From JBPCRW01 sp050996405 (GTDB lineage Bacteria; Acidobacteriota; Blastocatellia; Pyrinomonadales; Pyrinomonadaceae): DNA of 7,858 nt. The DNA lies in assembly GCA_050996405.1 (NCBI GenBank), contig JBPCRW010000268.1, positions 1 through 7,858 of the forward strand, read 5' to 3'. The notes under the pieces were generated by a model. It did not search any database, was not told the DNA's origin, and was given only the letters and a program-made list of their open reading frames with translations. Every line of letters begins with the position of its first letter. The stretch's first letter is position 1. This document shows positions 1 to 5,813 of this stretch, piece by piece. The position numbers and the translations under genes were made by a program.

Positions 1-605
1 ATCAAAACGACCAATCCGCAACCTTCAATTCGCATTCCGCAATCGAAGTTACTTCAGGCGGAAATTTTCACGGTGAGCCGCTCGCGCTGGCGTTCGATTA
101 TCTGGCGATGGCTTTAACGGAACTCGGAAATATCTCGGAAAGAAGAATTATGCGCCTGACTGACGAAGCCTCGAACGCGCACGTTTTGCCCGCTTTTTTA
201 ACCGAACACGGCGGATTAAATTCCGGTTTTATGATTGTCCAATACACAGCCGCCGCGCTTTGCACTGAAAATAAAATTCTCGCGCATCCTGCGTCGGTCG
301 ATACGATTCCGACTTCCGCCAACGTCGAAGACCACGTTTCGATGGGCGCGACATCCGCCTTGAAACTCAAAAATATCACCGATAATCTCGAATATATTCT
401 CGCGCTCGAATTATTTTCCGCCGCGCAGGGCGTTAATTTCCGCCGCAAAAAAATCGGGATGGAGAAAAAACTCGGACGCAAAACGCAGTTTGTTTATGAT
501 TTGATTCGCCAAAAAGTTCCGTTTATCGAACGCGACACGACGATGAAACCATACATCGAAGCCGTGCATAAAATCGTGGCGGAGAAGTTCGACACGAAAC
601 TTTAA
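1..605 (+). CDS. hutH: Histidine ammonia-lyase, C-terminal part (5' end outside window)
   Basis: This enzyme deaminates L-histidine to urocanate and ammonia in the cytoplasm, the first step of the Hut pathway. The frame is open from base 3 to the TAA at 603-605, giving 200 residues of a family normally about 500 long; the MIO-forming Ala-Ser-Gly lies upstream of the window. Visible family motifs are SGGNFHGEP (window residues 18-26), ELGNISERR, GGLNSGFMIVQYTAAAL, and HPASVDTIPTSANVEDHVSM. The Glu in VEDHV (residue 109, bases 327-329) matches the catalytic-site glutamate of the family, and the Phe of GGNFH lines the active site. The Met at 108 is internal, not a start. Just before SGGNFHGEP the protein carries a low-complexity stretch encoded by a degenerate heptamer array, longer than the few residues I expect there. 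The C-terminus matches the family to the end. It converges on glnE with overlapping stops. Identity is near certain; the related phenylalanine/tyrosine ammonia-lyases are less likely because the HutH C-terminal pattern fits well. Confidence 0.95.
   Translation, partial: QNDQSATFNSHSAIEVTSGGNFHGEPLALAFDYLAMALTELGNISERRIMRLTDEASNAHVLPAFLTEHGGLNSGFMIVQYTAAALCTENKILAHPASVDTIPTSANVEDHVSMGATSALKLKNITDNLEYILALELFSAAQGVNFRRKKIGMEKKLGRKTQFVYDLIRQKVPFIERDTTMKPYIEAVHKIVAEKFDTKL
13..47 (+). repeat. Degenerate 7-bp tandem repeat inside hutH
   Basis: Five consecutive seven-base units can be read in phase: AATCCGC (13-19), AACCTTC (20-26), AATTCGC (27-33), ATTCCGC (34-40) and a decayed AATCGAA (41-47). They share the AAT-T/C-CGC pattern and resemble the AATTCGT units found in glnE. 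Thirty-five bases is not a multiple of three, yet the hutH frame is open across it, encoding roughly SATFNSHSAIE immediately before the conserved VTSGGNFHGEP. The array may begin before base 13. Degeneracy makes this less certain than the glnE array. Confidence 0.6.
602..605. other. Shared palindromic stop (TTAA) of convergent hutH and glnE
   Basis: The plus-strand TAA of hutH occupies 603-605 and the minus-strand TAA of glnE occupies 604-602, so both stops lie in the single palindrome TTAA. There is no intergenic space, and I see no strong GC-rich hairpin followed by a T-run on either strand nearby. Transcripts of the two genes must therefore end inside each other's coding sequence or overlap. 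Confidence 0.9.
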
Positions 606-3349
606 TCTTTCAAGATATTTTCAAAAGCGGAGTGAATTTCGATTCGATGAAGCGCGAGTTTTTCCAGCAAATCGTCAGCCGATTCAAAATTCATCCGCGC
701 GGCGATAATTTGTAAAATCGTTTTGTTGGCAAGCGGCAGCGAATTTGAACGCCCGACGGTCAAGCGCAAATTATGGTCGAGAAGATTTAAAAATTGATGA
801 CCGCTCGAAAAAGCGGAAAAATTTTCTTCGCTTAAAGATTTATTTTCGTAAAGTTTTTTGAGCATAACCAGCGTCGAACGATTTTCCGCATCGTCTGGAA
901 TATTGTCGCGCAATTGCAGAAAACGCATCGCAAAATAAATGTCGAGCAGCCCGCCCGCGTCAAATTTTATGTCGGTTGTTTTTCCTTTGCTTTTTTCACG
1001 CGCGAGTCGTTCGCGGACACGCAGAGTTTCCATTTTTAATTCGTTTTTATCGACTCTTAAAGCATTTTCGTGAATAATTTTCCGCGCCCGCGTTTCAACT
1101 TCCGCAGCCAGATTCAAATCGCCCGCCACGCCGCGTAATTTAACGTAAGCGAGCCATTCCCAGATTGCCGCGCGCGTTTCCAGATAATTTAAAAATGCGT
1201 TTTTGCCAATCGAAGACGCGCCGTTTTTTCCGTCAGGGCGCAATCTTAAATCTACGCGATAGAGATTTCCTTCGCGCGTAAAACTCGAAAGCGTCGTCAC
1301 GAAAATATCAACCGCGCGGCTGTAAAATTCGGCGTGCGATAAACTTACCGGCAAAGGTTTTTCGTCGTCGTAAATTAAAACTAAATCCAAATCCGAGCCG
1401 TAATCCATTCCGCGCCCGCCGAGTTTTCCCAAGCCCAAAACGGCAATTCGTAATTCGTAATTCGTAATTCGTAGTTCGTTTTCGTAACGGCGGAGTATTT
1501 CTTTTTCGGTAATTGACACAGCGGTTTTGATACTTGCTTCGGCAAGTTCGGTTTGCAGTCGTTTCGTCATCGGCAAATCAATTTTCCCGAACACATCGAA
1601 TGCGGCGATTTCCAAAAAACATTTTGTCCATTCGGTTCGCAAGGCGGCGAGCGCGCCCGCGAAATTTGTTTCGGCGGAAATTGCCGACGACAAATTTTCT
1701 TCATAATTTTTCTTTTGAAAATCTTGAGTTTCGAGCGGGAAATTTGCCGCAAGACGCGGATTGGCGGAAATCATTTCGGCAAAATGCGGAGAAATCGCGC
1801 TGAATTTTGCCAGCGCGTCTAGTTTTTCCCGTTTGGGTTTTTGTTTGAAATCGCTTTTCTCAATCGAAGTTAGAATTTGCGACAGAATCAAATTCCGCGC
1901 GGGTTTTTCGTCAAAATTTTGTTCCATTTTATTTTCCGCCCGCGAAAAATCATCTGCCGCGTCGCCGAAAACGCGCTCGAAAACTCGATTGACATTTGCG
2001 GTATAAAACGAAAGAGCCGAATCGAAATTCTCTACATTTTTGAAATTCATCCGCCGCGCAACAAGCAATTTTTTCTCCGTGTTTTCGGGAACGAGATGCG
2101 TTTGCAGACCGTGTTCCATTTGCAGGCGATGTTCGAGACGGCGCAGAAATTCGTAAGCGTCGGAAAGTTCGGAAAGCTCGGTTTCTGATAAAAGTTTGCG
2201 GTCGGCGAGCCGCGCGAGGCTGATTAAAGTGTGCGGCGAGCGAAGCCACTTGTCGCGCCCGCCGTAAGCCAATTGCAGGGCTTGCGCGATAAATTCGATT
2301 TCGCGGATGCCGCCCCGTCCGAGTTTGACATCAAAGCCGGTTTTCGCGGCATGTTCGAGATTGATTTTGTCTTTGGAAAGTTTGACGCTGCGAAGCGCGT
2401 TTTCGACAGTTTCGTTTGTCGAATAAACGCTCGGCACGAGTCGCCGCCAAAACTCCTTGAAAATTTTCGCATCGCCCGCGCTCGAACGGGCGCGAATCAA
2501 AGTTTGTCGTTCCCAAGCCTGCGACTGATTTTGATAATAGGAAATCGCCGCATCGAGCGAAATTGCCAGCGCGCCGACGCTACCGTGCGGGCGCAGCCGC
2601 AAATCCACGCGATATGCCGCGCCTTCGCCTATCTGACCGCCGACAATTTTTGTGACGAGTTCGGCTAATTTGATGAAATATTCGCGGTTGGTAATCGCGC
2701 CGCGCGCGCCTTTGCCGGAAGTTTCGCCGTCGCCCGAATAAACGAAAATCAAGTCAATATCGGATGAATAATTTAGCTCGCGCGAGCCGAGTTTTCCCAG
2801 ACTGACGATGCAGAATCGCGCCGGTTTTTCGCGTTGTTTTTCGTTCTGTTCAAGCGGAATTCCGTAACGATTTTCGAGTTCCTGACGCGCAATCTGTAAA
2901 GCGTATTCTAAAATCGCATCGGCGAGATTGGAGATTTCTTCGGTCATTTCGGCGATTGTCCCGTGTCGGCGAATGTCGCGCAGGTAAATTCTTAAAAGCT
3001 CGCGCCGCCGAAAACGCGACAGCAAAACCTGCGGTTCGATTTGCGAATTGGTGAGCGAAAAACGTGCCAGCGATTCGAGCAGTTCTTCTTTCGAGCGCGT
3101 TAAATTCGAGTCGCGCTGTCGCTCAAGCCACGAAATATACGACGGGTTTTGCAGCAGCGTCACCGCCAGAAGCGGGCTGAAGGCAGCAATCGTCAAAACA
3201 TCTGACAACAAAGAATTTTTCTTTTGAAGTTTTCTGATTTCTGCCGGATGAGCTTCAGCCAGTTGATTAAAAAAGCGTTTCGCGCCTTCCTCGTCAGGCA
3301 AATCCCGCATCGCCTTTAAGCCGGAAAAAGTTTCTGTGTCTGTTGCCAT
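602..3349 (-). CDS. glnE: Bifunctional glutamine synthetase adenylyltransferase / adenylyl-removing enzyme
   Basis: GlnE attaches AMP to, and removes it phosphorolytically from, a tyrosine of glutamine synthetase, under control of PII and glutamine; it is cytoplasmic. The product is 915 residues, close to the 946 of the E. coli protein, with both nucleotidyltransferase halves present. The N-terminal (deadenylylating) half has SLGKLGSRELNYSSDIDL (183-200, acidic pair D197/D199), RVDLRLRPHGSVGALAIS (247-264) and GRGGIREIEF (344-353). The C-terminal (adenylylating) half has GLGKLGGRGMDYGSDLDL (639-656, D653/D655), RVDLRLRPDGKNG (698-710) and DAGGLLDIYF (797-806). In this last motif Tyr805 sits where the first half has Glu352. 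Residues 622-635 (YENELRITNYELRI) are encoded by a heptamer repeat abutting the second catalytic motif. The start at 3349 is an ATG followed by a plausible N-terminus; only a weak purine-rich GAAAGAAA precedes it. No glnA lies nearby. It follows the nagZ operon on the same strand after about 103 bp, so its own promoter or read-through are both possible. Confidence 0.96.
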   Translation of the reverse strand: MATDTETFSGLKAMRDLPDEEGAKRFFNQLAEAHPAEIRKLQKKNSLLSDVLTIAAFSPLLAVTLLQNPSYISWLERQRDSNLTRSKEELLESLARFSLTNSQIEPQVLLSRFRRRELLRIYLRDIRRHGTIAEMTEEISNLADAILEYALQIARQELENRYGIPLEQNEKQREKPARFCIVSLGKLGSRELNYSSDIDLIFVYSGDGETSGKGARGAITNREYFIKLAELVTKIVGGQIGEGAAYRVDLRLRPHGSVGALAISLDAAISYYQNQSQAWERQTLIRARSSAGDAKIFKEFWRRLVPSVYSTNETVENALRSVKLSKDKINLEHAAKTGFDVKLGRGGIREIEFIAQALQLAYGGRDKWLRSPHTLISLARLADRKLLSETELSELSDAYEFLRRLEHRLQMEHGLQTHLVPENTEKKLLVARRMNFKNVENFDSALSFYTANVNRVFERVFGDAADDFSRAENKMEQNFDEKPARNLILSQILTSIEKSDFKQKPKREKLDALAKFSAISPHFAEMISANPRLAANFPLETQDFQKKNYEENLSSAISAETNFAGALAALRTEWTKCFLEIAAFDVFGKIDLPMTKRLQTELAEASIKTAVSITEKEILRRYENELRITNYELRIAVLGLGKLGGRGMDYGSDLDLVLIYDDEKPLPVSLSHAEFYSRAVDIFVTTLSSFTREGNLYRVDLRLRPDGKNGASSIGKNAFLNYLETRAAIWEWLAYVKLRGVAGDLNLAAEVETRARKIIHENALRVDKNELKMETLRVRERLAREKSKGKTTDIKFDAGGLLDIYFAMRFLQLRDNIPDDAENRSTLVMLKKLYENKSLSEENFSAFSSGHQFLNLLDHNLRLTVGRSNSLPLANKTILQIIAARMNFESADDLLEKLALHRIEIHSAFENILKD
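1445..1486 (-). repeat. 7-bp tandem repeat inside glnE, translated as ELRITNYELRI
   Basis: Read on the plus strand, four perfect copies of AATTCGT lie at 1445-1451, 1452-1458, 1459-1465 and 1466-1472, followed by AGTTCGT (1473-1479) and TTTTCGT (1480-1486). Six units make 42 bases, exactly 14 codons, so the glnE frame is kept. Translation on the minus strand gives residues 622-635, where the seven-residue period (ELRITNY) reflects three DNA units. It sits between helical sequence ending EKEILRR and the strand AVLGLGKLGG. Heptanucleotide tandem repeats of this look are known mainly as dispersed, usually intergenic elements; here one is in coding sequence. Confidence 0.93.
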
Positions 3350-3372
3350 TTTCTTTCAAAATAAAATAAGTG

Positions 3373-3393
3373 AAACGGAAGTCGGCTTCCTTT
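3373..3393 (-). terminator. Weak hairpin between nagZ and glnE
   Basis: A perfect 5-bp stem (GGAAG / CTTCC, 3377-3381 with 3386-3390) encloses a 4-base loop. One mismatch then separates two to three further A-T pairs. On the minus strand it is followed by a T-rich stretch (CACTTATTTTATTTT). It could act as a poor terminator for the nagZ operon or as structure in the glnE leader. The stem is too short for a firm call. Confidence 0.25.
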
Positions 3394-3402
3394 CGATATT
3401 TT

Positions 3403-3431
3403 ATAATGAATTCCGATTTGAAATGTATCAA
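3403..3431 (-). promoter_or_regulatory. Candidate promoter for glnE
   Basis: On the minus strand TTGATA (3431-3426) is followed after 17 bases by CATTAT (3408-3403). The first box matches five of six positions of the sigma70-type -35 consensus and the second four of six of the -10. It would start transcription roughly 45-50 bases before the glnE ATG. The surrounding 3350-3452 gap is AT-rich, so chance matches are likely. I see nothing else in this gap apart from the weak hairpin. Confidence 0.35.
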
Positions 3432-3452
3432 CCGCTAATTTTTATGCGAGTT

Positions 3453-5276
3453 TTACCGCAATTTCAAACCCGTTCCGCGCGGATAATTTCCGATTGTAAT
3501 CGGGAGTTTTCCGTAAAATTCCTGCTTGCCCGTCAGCGCGTTAGCCGCTGCCCGCTGCAAACTCGGCATATCGCCGTAAGCGACGATATATGTCTGTAGT
3601 TCGGGCAAATCACGCAGAAAATACGGGTTGCCGAAACTGATGCCGATGGTCGGTTTATTCAGCCGAAACGTTTCGCGCAAAACTTTTTCGCCCGCCGTCG
3701 GCAATCCGATTGAATTTTTCGCGCCCGTCCGCACGCGCGCGAAAAGCCCTGCGATGACGACATCGGCGGCTTTGACTTTCGCCATCGCATCGGAAATTTC
3801 CCTGTCCGTCGAGCGTTCGTCGAGCGCGATTTTTTCGGCTTTGATGCCCTGCGAGCGCAGCGTCCCGATAAAAGAATTGCCGACAAAGTTGCGGTCTTCG
3901 CCGTTGGTAATACATAGCACGGCAACTTTTTTTCCGGCTTGCAGAGGCAAAAAGTTGCCGTCATTTTTGACCAGCGTAATTGCTTTCTGCGCGATTTCGT
4001 CGGTCAAAGCGCGCGATTCATTTGACGCGACAATCGTATCGATTTTCTCAAGCGGCGTGATTTTATTTTTCTCCAAACCGAGTTGATATTTCCAAGCGAG
4101 AATTTTTCGAACCGATTCGTTTAAACGTGCTTCGCTGATGCGACCGGATTTGACGGCTTCGCGCAAACCGCGCAAAGTCGCGTCCGGGTCGGCGGGTTTT
4201 TCCAAAATATCCGCGCCTGCTAAAACTGCGCGGACGGCGGCTTCGTCCTGGTTAAAATAAATTGTCAAACCGCTCATACTCATCGCGTCGGTCACGATTA
4301 AACCTTGAAAACCTAACTGCTTTCGCAGAATATCAGTTTGCACAACTGGCGAAAGCGTCGCGGGCATCGTCGCCGTTTGGCTGACGATTTCCGAGCCGAC
4401 TTCCGCATCGCCTTGAATTGATTGTTTGAGCGGTTTGATTTCGGTCGGGTCAATCTGCGGCAGCGAAATATGCGCTATCATAATCGCGCCGACACCGCCC
4501 GCAATCGCCGCTTCGAACGGCACAAATTCAAGTTTATCCAGCCTCTCGCGCGAGACATTGATAATTGGAAGCCCGCGATGCGAATCAACATTCGTGTCGC
4601 CGTGACCGGGAAAATGTTTCGCCGTCGCCAAAACATTTTGGCTTTGCAAACCTTGAATAAACGCCGTGCCGAAACGCGCCACGTCTTCGGGATTTTCGCC
4701 GTAACTGCGAACGTTGATAACCGGATTGTCGGGATTATTGTTGACATCCATGACCGGCGCGTAAATCTGCTGAATGCCTAACGCTTTGGCTTCGCGCCCC
4801 GTAATTTCGCCGATTTTTCGGGCGTAATCGGGATTTCCCGTCGCCGCGACAGCCATATTCCAGGGAAAATTCACGTCGTCATTAAAACGCATGCCCATTC
4901 CGGTTTCCGCGTCAATCGAAATCAGCAGCGGAATTTTGGCGTTCTCCTGCATCCGGTTGACGAGCTGCACCGTTTCGTAAATCGGCGCGCCGAACAACAC
5001 AAAACCGCCGATTTTATTTTCGACGACCTGCCGTTTCAGTTCAAGAAATTCCGCGCTGTCCTGGTTCATAAACGAAGCGTTGATGCCGACGTGAACCATC
5101 TGTCCGATTTTCTCGTCGTCGCTCATTTTCTTGAGCGTTTTATCCGCCCATTTCCAAGCCTTTTCCGACGGCTGAAATCTCTGCGCGGGTTGCGCCGGAA
5201 CGCGAATCAACAGCGATTGAAAAAAGACAAAAACTAATAGAATTGCGACAATTTTTTTTGTAGAACGTAAATTCAT
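3453..5276 (-). CDS. nagZ: Exported beta-N-acetylglucosaminidase, glycoside hydrolase family 3
   Basis: NagZ removes N-acetylglucosamine from GlcNAc-MurNAc or GlcNAc-anhydroMurNAc fragments released during cell-wall turnover. With the chosen ATG the protein is 607 residues. Residues 1 to about 30 form a signal peptide: basic RSTKK, a hydrophobic core IVAILLVFVFFQSLL, then a probable signal peptidase I site at VPA-QPA; there is no lipobox cysteine. The family 3 barrel follows, with KHFPGHGDTNVDSHRGLP (220-237) holding the Asp231-His233 acid/base pair typical of NagZ, and LIVTDAMSMSGL with the nucleophile Asp330. From about residue 420 a second alpha/beta domain follows (NDGNFLPLQAGKKVAVL onward), the long two-domain form seen in Bacillus rather than the single-domain cytoplasmic E. 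coli form. A longer reading from a TTG at 5327 would overlap the upstream gene and bury the signal peptide, so ATG 5276 is preferred, although no clear ribosome site precedes it. Last gene of the murQ operon, 22 bases after its neighbour. Confidence 0.92.
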   Translation of the reverse strand: MNLRSTKKIVAILLVFVFFQSLLIRVPAQPAQRFQPSEKAWKWADKTLKKMSDDEKIGQMVHVGINASFMNQDSAEFLELKRQVVENKIGGFVLFGAPIYETVQLVNRMQENAKIPLLISIDAETGMGMRFNDDVNFPWNMAVAATGNPDYARKIGEITGREAKALGIQQIYAPVMDVNNNPDNPVINVRSYGENPEDVARFGTAFIQGLQSQNVLATAKHFPGHGDTNVDSHRGLPIINVSRERLDKLEFVPFEAAIAGGVGAIMIAHISLPQIDPTEIKPLKQSIQGDAEVGSEIVSQTATMPATLSPVVQTDILRKQLGFQGLIVTDAMSMSGLTIYFNQDEAAVRAVLAGADILEKPADPDATLRGLREAVKSGRISEARLNESVRKILAWKYQLGLEKNKITPLEKIDTIVASNESRALTDEIAQKAITLVKNDGNFLPLQAGKKVAVLCITNGEDRNFVGNSFIGTLRSQGIKAEKIALDERSTDREISDAMAKVKAADVVIAGLFARVRTGAKNSIGLPTAGEKVLRETFRLNKPTIGISFGNPYFLRDLPELQTYIVAYGDMPSLQRAAANALTGKQEFYGKLPITIGNYPRGTGLKLR

Positions 5277-5298
5277 TTTTGTAGCTAAATTGAAAATT

Positions 5299-5802
5299 TC
5301 ATCGCACCGGATTTGATGCGTTCTCAACTTTTAAAATTTCAAATTGAAACGGCGTAATTAAGCAACAATCTTTATAAACGGAATTTTTAAATCTTCCAAC
5401 TACTATTAAATTAACTTCATTGCTCAAAACTTTTTTATCTTTCTGCTCTCTCGTCCGTTGAACAGCGTCCCAAACTTCTTCATTTATTGATTTAACAATC
5501 GCAGCATCATTAGACTTTTCACAATTTGCGTCGTCGAACCACGAACCCTCAATGCCCATTTCAAGAGTTGCGCTTAATCGGACGATTTTGCCGTCATATT
5601 TTTCAGGATTATTTGCCAACTCGCAATAACTAAGAATCGGTAAATCTGCCGAAGAATTTTCATCATAAACAACGTCGAAATTTTCCACTGCCTTTGATTC
5701 TTGAGAATTAAAATAATTCAGCTTTAGATATAACAATGTAGCCGTTACGCACAATGCAAAGGTCAAAACAATAACAAATAACCAAGTTGTAAATCGTTTC
5801 AT
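5299..5802 (-). CDS. Unrecognised membrane-anchored or secreted protein in the murQ-nagZ operon
   Basis: I cannot assign a function. The 167-residue product begins MKRFTTWLFVIVLTFALCV and has one hydrophobic segment (about 6-27), a signal anchor or an uncleaved signal peptide; no clear cleavage site or lipobox is evident. The remainder looks soluble and extracytoplasmic. Its centre, YCELANNPEKYDGKIVRLSA (59-78), followed by alternating strands (LEMGIEGSWF, NEVNLIVVGRF, LITPFQFEIL), resembles small OB-fold-like beta-barrel proteins of the 'YC-L--NPEKYDGK-VR' type that I recall, without a name, from Acidobacteriota and Bacteroidota. Four cysteines outside the hydrophobic segment (60, 94, 146, 147) could form disulfides. 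The gene is AT-rich: about 35% GC over 5341-5760 against roughly 40-65% in single lines sampled from its neighbours, suggesting later arrival or weaker codon selection. It has the best ribosome site in the run and sits 11 bases after the symporter and 22 before nagZ, so co-expression is very likely. A role with NagZ or the transporter is inference only. Confidence 0.85.
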   Translation of the reverse strand: MKRFTTWLFVIVLTFALCVTATLLYLKLNYFNSQESKAVENFDVVYDENSSADLPILSYCELANNPEKYDGKIVRLSATLEMGIEGSWFDDANCEKSNDAAIVKSINEEVWDAVQRTREQKDKKVLSNEVNLIVVGRFKNSVYKDCCLITPFQFEILKVENASNPVR

Positions 5803-5806
5803 AAAA

Positions 5807-5811
5807 CCTCT
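5807..5811 (-). promoter_or_regulatory. Ribosome binding site of the 167-residue protein gene
   Basis: AGAGG on the minus strand, four bases before the ATG at 5802, is the clearest Shine-Dalgarno sequence in the window. It begins two bases after the stop codon of the symporter gene (5816-5814), which supports both the start choice and translational coupling within the operon. Confidence 0.7.
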
Positions 5812-5813
5812 TT

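Noticed and set aside
98..481. A 127-codon open frame antisense to hutH
   Set aside because: It mirrors a strongly conserved coding region, and the predicted protein has no recognisable features.
1445..1486. CRISPR or regulatory iteron array
   Set aside because: Units are only 7 bp with no spacers, and the array is translated within glnE, so it is a simple tandem repeat.
1950..2668. Several open frames of 60-145 codons on both strands within glnE
   Set aside because: All overlap the well-supported glnE frame, have Arg/Ala/Phe-rich low-complexity translations, and have no recognisable motif or convincing ribosome site.
3402..3407. TATAAT on the plus strand as a promoter -10 box
   Set aside because: No acceptable -35 box lies 16-18 bases upstream, and no plus-strand gene follows.
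5188..5276. NagZ as a lipoprotein, as in Bacillus
   Set aside because: The signal peptide has no cysteine at or near the cleavage region; VPA-QPA fits signal peptidase I instead.
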